From positions 1 through 64,000 of the forward strand of contig JBMNUT010000003.1 in the NCBI GenBank assembly GCA_050946375.1: a stretch of 64,000 bases of DNA, given 5' to 3'. The notes under the pieces were generated by a model that was not told the DNA's origin, did no database searches, and saw only the letters and a program-made list of their open reading frames with translations. The position numbers and the translations under genes are program-made. Below, piece by piece: positions 1 through 7,112 of this stretch. Each line of letters opens with the position of its first letter. Positions within the stretch are counted from its first letter, which is position 1. This stretch comes from UBA1794 sp050946375. Lineage in GTDB: Bacteria; Bacteroidota; Bacteroidia; Bacteroidales; Bacteroidaceae.

Positions 1-234
1 TTCGCTGAGATTAGCTCCCTGGGTCGTAAATTCTACTACGTTGGTATATTCCTCTACCATGTTCTGGTAGTCCATTGCAGAGAGCTTATCTCCGTAAATT
101 TCGCCCACTTCGGCCGATCGGCGGTTTGCGTTCATGCCTTCGAATGCAGCTTGTGCGATAAAAGCCAGCAGGGCGCCTCCTACTATAATCACCAGCAGGG
201 GACCTTTGCTTCGGATTTTTCCTAATGTTGCCAT
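1..234 (-). CDS. PpiD/SurA-like peptidylprolyl isomerase, N-terminal part (runs off window)
   Basis: Only the first 78 codons are in the window; the gene continues beyond base 1. The ATG at 232-234 opens MATLGKIRSKGPLLVIIVGG, then a single hydrophobic segment (about residues 11-28), which fits the membrane anchor of PpiD-like periplasmic foldases. The next residues (EVGEIYGDKLSAMDYQNMVE) resemble the SurA N-terminal chaperone domain. The parvulin domain expected downstream cannot be seen. These proteins fold outer-membrane and periplasmic proteins. It lies downstream of and co-directional with the LptC and CBS/CorC genes, an envelope-related neighbourhood. The family call rests on the N-terminus alone. 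Confidence 0.72.
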   Translation of the reverse strand, partial: MATLGKIRSKGPLLVIIVGGALLAFIAQAAFEGMNANRRSAEVGEIYGDKLSAMDYQNMVEEYTNVVEFTTQGANLSE

Positions 235-410
235 TTTTTGTCTATACTTTTTCTGTTTTTTGTTTTTATGCGTTAGTAACAAGCGTGGAATATTTCCACA
301 TTTTGGGGGGCGAAGTTACTGAAAAAATGTCTATCGTACTTGTTTTTCTCTTAAAAAAGTGCTGAATGTGCTGAAATTACTTACGGATGAGGGAGTAGGG
401 GTAAGGGCGA

Positions 411-1301
411 TTAGTCCTCTTGCGATTCTTTTTCTTCGTTATCAGAAGGAACCAATTCGTGTATGCGGACCAGTTCTATCTTTTTCGCCGTCATTTTTAA
501 GACTTTCAGCTTGTAGAAGGGAGTGATGGAGATTTCTTCATTGAGTTTCGGGAAACTCTGATGATAGTGCAGGATGAGTCCGCCCAGAGTCTGGTATTCT
601 CCATTGGCGGCGAGCGGGAGCTGCAGGGAGAAGTCTTCGTTGATTTTTTCGATTTCGAGGCGGGCCGAAAAGACGTATTCGTGTTCTCCAATCTTTTTGG
701 CGATGTAGTGGGTCGTATCGTACTCGTCCTGGATGTCGCCGCAGATTTCTTCTACTAAATCTTCGATGGAGATTATGCCCAGCGTACCGCCGAATTCGTC
801 GACGATGACTGCCAGTCTTTTCTTTTCCTGCATGAAGAGCTTGAGCATGTTCTGGGCTCCCATTGTGCCGGGCACGAAGGGCATTTTCTGTATATGCTCG
901 TTCCAGGCTCCTTCGGAGTGGAACATTTCGGACGAGTGGATGTAGCCCAGAATGTTGTCGATGCTGCCGTCGTAGACAATCAGCTTGGAAAATCCGGTTT
1001 CCACGAAGAGGGAAGTCAGTTCTTCGCGGGTGGCTGTCTTGGGAACTCCTACTATTTCGAGCCGTGGCACCATGCAGTCGCGCACGCGGGTATGGCTGAA
1101 GTCCAGCGCGTTCTGGAAGATTTCAAATTCTTCTTCTTCCTTTTCGTTGAGGCTGTTTTTGCGGTTCTGGATAAACTGGCTGAGGTCTTTTTCTTCCAGC
1201 GCATGTTTTTCCGATTTGTTGCGGCACTTTTCTTTAAGAGCCTTGTAGGTTATGTAGAAAAGCAGCAGGCTTGTGGCAATAGTAAGCAGGAGGGTTGTCA
1301 T
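411..1301 (-). CDS. CBS-pair / CorC_HlyC domain protein lacking DUF21 (hemolysin-like)
   Basis: The product has 296 aa. Residues 1-18 form one hydrophobic segment. A charged linker follows, then a CBS pair (about 75-190; RDCMVPRLEIVGV, LAVIVDEFGGTLGIISIEDL) and a C-terminal CorC_HlyC domain (about 205-285; LGGLILHYHQSFPKLNEEI). Proteins of this group are linked to Mg2+/Co2+ transport or, as GldE-like proteins, to envelope function. Family members usually start with a four-helix DUF21 membrane domain and are about 400 aa. Here that domain is absent and a single helix stands in its place. The gene starts 12 bp after the LptC stop, so there is no room for a frameshifted DUF21. Probably co-transcribed with the LptC gene. 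Confidence 0.8.
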   Translation of the reverse strand: MTTLLLTIATSLLLFYITYKALKEKCRNKSEKHALEEKDLSQFIQNRKNSLNEKEEEEFEIFQNALDFSHTRVRDCMVPRLEIVGVPKTATREELTSLFVETGFSKLIVYDGSIDNILGYIHSSEMFHSEGAWNEHIQKMPFVPGTMGAQNMLKLFMQEKKRLAVIVDEFGGTLGIISIEDLVEEICGDIQDEYDTTHYIAKKIGEHEYVFSARLEIEKINEDFSLQLPLAANGEYQTLGGLILHYHQSFPKLNEEISITPFYKLKVLKMTAKKIELVRIHELVPSDNEEKESQED

Positions 1302-1313
1302 TTTTTTGTTCTT

Positions 1314-1970
1314 CTATGGTTGGGTATTGGCGGCAGATTTCTTTTGCAGCGAGTCGGGTTGTGGCTGTTTCGGGTTGTTGGCGGGGAGAGGAGGGGGAGC
1401 CGACAGTTTGTTTTCGTCGAAGGTGACTTTTCCCTTCATCTTGTAGATGACGTACTGTGTCATGTCCTGATTGGATTCGAACGAGTTGCCGTCGATTACC
1501 TTGTCGGGCTGTACGATGTGAACCGGGCGGTTCGAATAGAGTTTCCTCTTGTCCTGTTCCCAGAAGAGCTGCGAGGTATAGATCTGGTTGCCTTTGGTGC
1601 TTTTTACTTTCACATTGCCCCGCAGTTCCCAGATGCGGTGTAAGGTGTAATAATAGGCCGTGTCGCACTCGATGGTGCTGACGACTTTGTATTGCCGGTC
1701 AAACTCTTCGAGTTCAAGCCCTTTCTCGAATGCCCATCGGGGTACGCGGGCGCGGTCGTACATGTCCCACTCTTCGGTGACAATCTTGTACTTGGTGATG
1801 CCGGAGTCGGAGATGAAAGTCGTGATTCCGCTGGTCTTCAGGAATGCAGCTGAGTCTCTGTCCTTGATGGGAGGGGCATACGTGTGCTTTTCTTCCTTGC
1901 ATGAAGAAAGAAATGCGGCTGAAGCGCTCAGGAAAAGGAGGAAGCCGACCGGGAGAGCCCTCAGCGACAT
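1314..1970 (-). CDS. lptC: LptC-like lipoprotein, LPS export system component
   Basis: The product has 218 aa. I chose the ATG at 1968-1970 because it gives a lipoprotein signal (MSLRALPVGFLLFLSASAAF followed by LSSC, acylated Cys about residue 24); the longer reading overlaps the upstream gene. The body (SGITKYKIVTEEWDMYD, then short beta-strand repeats to YVIYKMKGKVTFDENKL) matches the LptC/YrbK jelly-roll fold, which passes LPS from the LptBFG transporter to the LptA bridge. The C-terminus is Pro/Gln-rich and probably disordered. Bacteroidetes LptC is typically lipid-anchored rather than carrying a transmembrane helix. It lies between the barrel gene (27 bp upstream) and the CBS/CorC gene. 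Confidence 0.82.
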   Translation of the reverse strand: MSLRALPVGFLLFLSASAAFLSSCKEEKHTYAPPIKDRDSAAFLKTSGITTFISDSGITKYKIVTEEWDMYDRARVPRWAFEKGLELEEFDRQYKVVSTIECDTAYYYTLHRIWELRGNVKVKSTKGNQIYTSQLFWEQDKRKLYSNRPVHIVQPDKVIDGNSFESNQDMTQYVIYKMKGKVTFDENKLSAPPPLPANNPKQPQPDSLQKKSAANTQP

Positions 1971-1996
1971 AATGCTGGCGTGTGACCTATGTGTCG

Positions 1997-3313
1997 CTAT
2001 TTTACTCTCCACTTTTCGAACCAGGTCTCGTTGAATGTCAGTCCAAGCGTCAGGCGGAAAGTGTTGTCGGTCACGTACTCCGACAGGGAAGTTCGCACGT
2101 ATTGGGCGGTGATTTGCACAATCGAGCGATTCAGGAACTTCAGCGGCAATCCGACACCGGCGCTGACTCCCCATTCCTTGGGGCCGTCAATCCACGCTCC
2201 TTGCCCTGATTTTATTTGATAATAAGGCGTTGTGTAGTGAGCGCCGAAGCGGTAGCGGATTTGGTCGTGGTAGTAACTGCTGTACTGATTGGGTATCCAT
2301 TCGGCACCGGCAGCGATTCGGTGGCGGTTCTTCAGGGGTTGGAGGACGGAAGCGGCCTCAATTCCCGTGTCGTAGCTGAGCGGTTCGTAATACTCCTGCT
2401 CCCAAAGCTGCAGACTGTAGTCGATTCCGGCCGTCCAGTGCTCGTCGGTATAGGCCAGACCTGCTCCGACGGCGTGGGGCAGTTTGAGTTTTGCGTCCAA
2501 CGACTGGGTGCTTTCGCCCGTGGTGCTCTTGTCTACCGTATTCAGCTCGTGCCCCAGCGAATAAGTGACGCCTAAAGTGAGGGCTTTGTTCTTCCTTTCG
2601 TCCAGAACATAGCTGTATTGTGCGCCCAAGTCGAGCTTGTAGTCGTACACGTCCATGGTCCCTGTCTTCCGGACGGAGCCGTCTGAATATGCATCGGAGA
2701 CGACTGTGGAGGCTTTCTCTATGCTTCCAAACAGATAGCTTATGTTGAAACCGAGGGAGAAGTTCCGCACCGGTTCGTATCCCATTCCCAAAAATACCTG
2801 ATGTATGCCGCCGTCTCCATAATAATTATAGGTAGCGGCTGTTTGTTGCCCCGTTCCTTCGTCGGTGATGTAGCTGGAATTTCCCAAGTTATAGCCCACG
2901 TTCGAGAAAGGCCGCAGTCCTGCCGTAATACCCAGTCCGGGATGCAGGCGGAATTGCACGGCAATGTAGTCGAAACTGGAGTTATTGGCCGTAGTGCTCT
3001 GCCCGGATTCTGAAAGACGGCTCATTTGCAGGCTGACCGCCGCATCCATCAGGAATGTGAGCGAGTCTACCGCGCTGTATGAGGCCGGGTTCAGGGGATT
3101 GATGTAGCGGTTGCTGCGCAGGGCGAAGCCGATTCCGCCCATTGCCCTGCTGGGTCCGAATCCATAGTCGTTCAGAAGTCCGACTCCGTAGCGGGAGTAA
3201 GGAGTATTCGTGTTGTTTACCGACAGCGTAGTGGACTGTGCTACGGCGCAAAGGCCTACCGCTGCAAGCGCCAGCGTATGGAATAATCTGCTGAATGTGT
3301 TAGTGGATTTCAT
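1997..3313 (-). CDS. Outer-membrane beta-barrel protein, FadL/PorV-like
   Basis: The product has 438 aa with a signal peptide (residues 1-25, ending near CAVAQ). The mature part starts NTPYSRYGVGLLNDYGFGPS and contains RAMGGIGFALR and NPLNPASYSAVDSL, a pattern typical of Bacteroidetes barrels related to FadL/PorV. Alternating amphipathic strands continue to the end, which is aromatic and charged (FNETWFEKWRVK). Function is unknown; transport or envelope assembly are possibilities. The start codon overlaps the coaX stop by 14 bp, so the two are probably co-transcribed. Confidence 0.75.
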   Translation of the reverse strand: MKSTNTFSRLFHTLALAAVGLCAVAQSTTLSVNNTNTPYSRYGVGLLNDYGFGPSRAMGGIGFALRSNRYINPLNPASYSAVDSLTFLMDAAVSLQMSRLSESGQSTTANNSSFDYIAVQFRLHPGLGITAGLRPFSNVGYNLGNSSYITDEGTGQQTAATYNYYGDGGIHQVFLGMGYEPVRNFSLGFNISYLFGSIEKASTVVSDAYSDGSVRKTGTMDVYDYKLDLGAQYSYVLDERKNKALTLGVTYSLGHELNTVDKSTTGESTQSLDAKLKLPHAVGAGLAYTDEHWTAGIDYSLQLWEQEYYEPLSYDTGIEAASVLQPLKNRHRIAAGAEWIPNQYSSYYHDQIRYRFGAHYTTPYYQIKSGQGAWIDGPKEWGVSAGVGLPLKFLNRSIVQITAQYVRTSLSEYVTDNTFRLTLGLTFNETWFEKWRVK

Positions 3314-4031
3314 TATAATGTAGGATGCGGTTTAGACCTTTGAGCACAAGATGGGGCTCCAGAATGTGCTCTTTTTCCAATTCTCCCTCGAAGAGTTGCG
3401 CATCGCCACCGGTGAGAATCACGTTAAGGTCAGGATATATTTTTTGATAGTCTTGGATGTAGCCGTTCATTTCGTATGCGATACTTTTCATTACCCCTCC
3501 GCGTATGGCGGTTGTCGTGTCGTATCCCGTCAGGGGCTTTTCGCCGTTTTCGTCAATGAGGGGCAGTCTTGGGGCGCGGCTGTGGAGGATTTCGAAACGC
3601 ATTTGCTTGCCCGGCGTGATATTGCCTCCGAGAAATTCGCCTTCGCTCGAGAGAAAATCGTACGTGATGGCCGTGCCTGCGTCGATGATGAGTATGTTTT
3701 GCCCCGGATAATTTTCTTTTGCGGCCGTAACGGCAGCTATCCGGTCGACTCCCAAGGAGGAAACCGATTTGTAACCGATTCGTATCGGCAACGGAGTCGT
3801 CGGTTTCAGGTAGAGTACCGGGAAAGGCAGAGACTCTATGAATGTGCTTGTTTCCGGAGCCAGGTCGATGACGGAAGAAACGATGGCACTTTTTATCTCA
3901 ACCCCCTGCGCTATTTGAGAAAAGCCCTTAGGGAATGATTTGCCTTCCTTGCATAAATTGAGAAGCACATCGCCTTCGAAGAGGGCTAACTTGGCGTATG
4001 TGTTGCCTATGTCTATGATGAGGTTTGCCAC
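3300..4031 (-). CDS. coaX: Type III pantothenate kinase
   Basis: CoaX phosphorylates pantothenate, the first step of coenzyme A synthesis. I chose the GTG at 4029-4031, giving (M)ANLIIDIGNTYAKLALF with the DIGNT phosphate-binding motif at the extreme N-terminus as usual. A TTG at 4053-4055 would add eight residues (HPKRIKPV) and is less likely. Other family motifs are GVDRIAAVTAA, LIIDAGTAITYDF, FLGGNITPG and VILTGGDAQLF. The 243-aa length is normal. CoaE, the last enzyme of the pathway, is also in this window at about 37.2 kb. First gene of a minus-strand group with the barrel protein, LptC and CBS/CorC genes. Confidence 0.92.
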   Translation of the reverse strand: MANLIIDIGNTYAKLALFEGDVLLNLCKEGKSFPKGFSQIAQGVEIKSAIVSSVIDLAPETSTFIESLPFPVLYLKPTTPLPIRIGYKSVSSLGVDRIAAVTAAKENYPGQNILIIDAGTAITYDFLSSEGEFLGGNITPGKQMRFEILHSRAPRLPLIDENGEKPLTGYDTTTAIRGGVMKSIAYEMNGYIQDYQKIYPDLNVILTGGDAQLFEGELEKEHILEPHLVLKGLNRILHYNEIH

Positions 4032-4105
4032 GGGCTTGATTCTTTTGGGATGCAAAGTAAGGCAAAAAAAGTAGAACGGCTTCGCTCTTTTCTGAAAAAT
4101 AAGCG

Positions 4106-4113
4106 TAATTTTG
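4106..4113 (+). promoter_or_regulatory. Bacteroides-type -7 box for the DUF4105 gene
   Basis: TAATTTTG matches TAnnTTTG exactly, 34 bp before the ATG at 4148 in the coaX/DUF4105 divergent gap. No clean -33 TTTG lies at the ideal distance. Confidence 0.5.
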
Positions 4114-4147
4114 CAGCCGTAACTGGAAAAGTTGAAGATTTTAAGGA

Positions 4148-5371
4148 ATGAACCGTAAGTTGGCGCAGCTCTTTTTGGCTTTGTTCATCGGCCTTTTGCT
4201 GCCGGGGCAGTTCGCTTACGCCGAAGGAGAGTCCGACGATTCTTTGCGGGTAAGTATGTTAACTTGTTCCCCCAGCAGTAAGGCCATATACTCTTTGTTC
4301 GGCCATACGGGCTTGCGCATCAAAAGCTCGAATGGGGAGGACTGGGTATTCCATTACGGAGTATTTGATTTCGATAAGCCTCATTTCATCTGGCGTTTTG
4401 TGAAGGGAGAAACCGATTACGAGCTGGGATGTCTTCCCTACGAAGATTTCCTCCTTTCTTATATATATCAAGGCTTGGAGGTGAAGGAGCAGGTGCTGAA
4501 TCTTACTCAGGCGGAGAGTCGCAAGCTGTTTGAGGCACTGAAGGTGAATTATTTGCCCGAGAATCGGGAATATCGCTATAATTACTTCTTTGATAATTGC
4601 GCCACCCGTCCGCGGGTGAAGGTGGAAGAAGCGGTGGACGGCATCATAAAATACGATGAACGCGAGAGCATTGAGACGTTCCGCAGTGCGGTCCATCGTT
4701 GTCTGGTAGGATATCCGTGGTCGCGTTTCGGCATCGATTTTTGTCTGGGTGCAGGTGCGGACCGGACTATGGAGGGCACTGAGAGCTATTTCCTGCCGGC
4801 CAATCTGTACAATGGCTTTCAGAAAGCGTTGATTGTCCCGCGTGAAGGTGATTTCCGCGACTTGGTCATAGCGGATTCCGTATTGTGTTCTGCCCGTGGC
4901 GTCAATGCCGAAAGCGCAACGGAGGAAGGCATCTTCTGGACTCCGCTGGTGTGCGCCTTTGCATTGCTCCTGGTGGTGGTTGCAATCTCTATCTATGGTG
5001 TGATGACCGGGCGTGCCTTTTGGGGAGTTGATATAGCGCTGTTCTCTCTGGCAGGCCTCGCAGGGCTGGTTCTGGCTTTCCTTGCGCTCTTTTCCCAGCA
5101 TCCCGCGGTCGACTCCAACTGGAACATGGTCGTCTTTCATCCCTTCCATTTGCTGTTTTTGCCTGTGTATGTCTACAATGCCCGCAGGTGGAATATGGAT
5201 TATTACCACATCGCTAATGCCGTAGTGCTGATAGTGTTCTTCTTCTGCTTCAGCGTTTTGCCCCAGCAGATCAATACCGCCGTGGTGCCCATTGCGCTGG
5301 CTTTGTGGGTTCGCTCGTTAAGTTATTCTATTTTAGCTTTTGAACATCGATGGAAATCAAAGGCTTTCTGA
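4148..5371 (+). CDS. DUF4105 (Lnb N-terminal periplasmic domain) membrane protein
   Basis: The product has 407 aa. A signal peptide (residues 1-25) is followed by a periplasmic domain with YSLFGHTGLRI, VFHYGVFDF and YNYFFDNCATRPR. These conserved His/Asn/Cys motifs define DUF4105/Lnb, an NlpC/P60-like papain fold. The C-terminal third has about five transmembrane segments (from about residue 265: LVCAFALLLVVVAISIYGVM, then FSLAGLAGLVLAFLALF). The substrate is unknown; hydrolysis or acyl transfer on an amide has been suggested from the fold. The last 22 bp overlap the start of the next gene, so translational coupling is likely. Confidence 0.85.
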   Translation: MNRKLAQLFLALFIGLLLPGQFAYAEGESDDSLRVSMLTCSPSSKAIYSLFGHTGLRIKSSNGEDWVFHYGVFDFDKPHFIWRFVKGETDYELGCLPYEDFLLSYIYQGLEVKEQVLNLTQAESRKLFEALKVNYLPENREYRYNYFFDNCATRPRVKVEEAVDGIIKYDERESIETFRSAVHRCLVGYPWSRFGIDFCLGAGADRTMEGTESYFLPANLYNGFQKALIVPREGDFRDLVIADSVLCSARGVNAESATEEGIFWTPLVCAFALLLVVVAISIYGVMTGRAFWGVDIALFSLAGLAGLVLAFLALFSQHPAVDSNWNMVVFHPFHLLFLPVYVYNARRWNMDYYHIANAVVLIVFFFCFSVLPQQINTAVVPIALALWVRSLSYSILAFEHRWKSKAF

Positions 5372-6921
5372 CTACTCTGATTACGTTTCTGGCAATAGCC
5401 GCCGATGCGCAACATAATCCGGCTGTGCCCAGATTGGTTGTCGGTATCACTGTCGACCAATTGCGCCAGGACTATATGGAGCTGTTTGCTCCGCTTTATG
5501 GTGAAAAGGGCTTTCGTCGCCTGTGGCGCGAGGGCAGATATTACACCAATGCCGACTACGAATTTTATAATCCCGATTATGCTTCTTCGATAGCCTCCCT
5601 GTTTACCGGGACAGTGCCTATGATTCACGGCATAGTAGGCCGTGACTGGCTGGACCCCGCCACGCTCTTGAAACGGAACTGCGTGGACGACAACGATTTT
5701 ATGGGGAACTATACGTCGCAGTCCTCATCGGCTTCCTTGCTCCAGGCCACTACGGTTGGCGACGAGCTGAAGGTGTTCTTCTCCGGAAAGTCGCTGGTTT
5801 ATTCTGTGGCACCGGAGCGTGAAGAGGCAATCATGGCTGCCGGTCATGCGGCCGACGGCGCTTTCTGGCTGAATGAGGACAACGGGATGTGGTGCGGTAC
5901 TACCTATTACGGCACTTTCCCCTTCTTTATTAGCAAATATAATCTGCAGGAAGGCATCGAGTCGCGCAAGGATTCCCTGACGTGGACGCCTCTGCGTCCG
6001 GTGACGGACTATACCCTTCTGCCGACAACCGTCACTCCTTATCCTTTTGAATACAGCTTGTCGTCGGACGTCTGGCGTTACCGGCGGCTTAAGACCACTC
6101 CTTTAATCAATCAGGAGATTAACCGCCTTTTGCTGAAGGCTTTCGGCCAGTCGGATTTAGGCAAGGACCAGATTCCCGACTTGCTCTCCGTTACGTACTA
6201 TGCGGGGCCTTATGATGCGCAGTCGTTTGCGGAGATTCCCACGGAGATGCAGGATACTTACGTCCGTCTCGACCGCGTTTTGGGCGAACTGCTGGACTGG
6301 ATTGACAATCGGGTAGGGCTTCAGAATGCACTCGTCTTCCTGACTTCCACGGGATACAATGTCCCTGAGCGGAGCATGCCGGTGTATTATAATTTCCCGA
6401 CCGGCGAATTCCATCTGGAGCGGTGTAAAGCCCTGCTTAATATGTACCTGATGGCCATTTACGGCCAGGGTCAGTGGGTAGAGGCCTACGACGGTCTGCA
6501 ATTCTACCTGAACCATAAGCTCATCGAAGATAACAATTTGACGTTGGCCGAGGTGCAAAAGAAATCGGCTGAGTTCCTTATTGAGATGAGTGGCGTGCGC
6601 GAGGTCTATACTTCCACCGCTTTGCTTCAGGCCGCTTGGGTGCCTGACATGCAGCGCCTGCGCAACTCGTACCACCGGGAGCGCTCGGGCGATTTGTGGA
6701 TAGAGGTCATGCCCGGATGGACGGTAGTGGACGCTACGAATCCGGGAAATAATTATATTGTTCGCAGTGCGATAGTTCCGCAACCTCTTATCTTTATCGG
6801 CGCATCGCTGGAGCCGGAGCGCATAGAGGGGAGGGTCACGATGGATTGCGTGGCGCCTACTGTGAGCAAATGTATCCGTATACGGGCGCCAAATGCCTGC
6901 TCGTCAGCTCCCCTGTTTTAA
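5350..6921 (+). CDS. Alkaline phosphatase/phosphodiesterase-like protein with degenerate active site
   Basis: The product has 523 aa with a signal peptide (residues 1-20, ending AADA). It aligns by eye to the PafA-type alkaline phosphatase/type I phosphodiesterase family: PRLVVGITVDQLRQDY (28-42), SLFTGTVPMIHGIVGRDW (83-100), TYVRLDRVLGELLDWID (303-319). The expected catalytic residues look replaced. The nucleophile region before FTGT reads FYNPDYASSIASL instead of a Thr/Ser then GHxS pattern. The metal site expected as STDYxGHxxG reads VTYYAGPYDAQS (281-292). LTADHG reads LTSTGY (331-336). Only the first Asp (VDQ) seems kept. It is probably a pseudoenzyme or binding protein in the periplasm. 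Overlaps and is likely coupled to the DUF4105 gene. Confidence 0.78.
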   Translation: MEIKGFLTTLITFLAIAADAQHNPAVPRLVVGITVDQLRQDYMELFAPLYGEKGFRRLWREGRYYTNADYEFYNPDYASSIASLFTGTVPMIHGIVGRDWLDPATLLKRNCVDDNDFMGNYTSQSSSASLLQATTVGDELKVFFSGKSLVYSVAPEREEAIMAAGHAADGAFWLNEDNGMWCGTTYYGTFPFFISKYNLQEGIESRKDSLTWTPLRPVTDYTLLPTTVTPYPFEYSLSSDVWRYRRLKTTPLINQEINRLLLKAFGQSDLGKDQIPDLLSVTYYAGPYDAQSFAEIPTEMQDTYVRLDRVLGELLDWIDNRVGLQNALVFLTSTGYNVPERSMPVYYNFPTGEFHLERCKALLNMYLMAIYGQGQWVEAYDGLQFYLNHKLIEDNNLTLAEVQKKSAEFLIEMSGVREVYTSTALLQAAWVPDMQRLRNSYHRERSGDLWIEVMPGWTVVDATNPGNNYIVRSAIVPQPLIFIGASLEPERIEGRVTMDCVAPTVSKCIRIRAPNACSSAPLF

Positions 6922-6965
6922 GACTTTCTTTTCCCGGCATCGGGAGTTGCCTGAACTTTGCGTAA

Positions 6966-6973
6966 TACTTTTG
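6966..6973 (+). promoter_or_regulatory. Candidate -7 box upstream of secA
   Basis: TACTTTTG matches TAnnTTTG and lies 140 bp before the secA ATG. A TTG occurs about 16 bp upstream, a spacing shorter than ideal. The box sits at the edge of a copy of the dispersed repeat family. Confidence 0.4.
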
Positions 6974-7011
6974 CGGAAAAGATGCAGTACTTTTCGGAAA
7001 AAGGTGCAGAG
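6966..7011. repeat. Dispersed semi-palindromic repeat, copy A
   Basis: Contains GCAGTACTTTTCGGAAAAAG with a second half-copy (ACTTTTGCGGAAAAGATGCA) just before it. Lies in the secA leader. Confidence 0.55.
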
Positions 7012-7112
7012 GAAATCGGGAAAAACAGCAAGGGAAATTTTCAATGCATGAAAGACCCCTTGCGTAAAATACTTCCATAACAACAGAAAAAATAAAAAGA
7101 GTAACAATAAAA

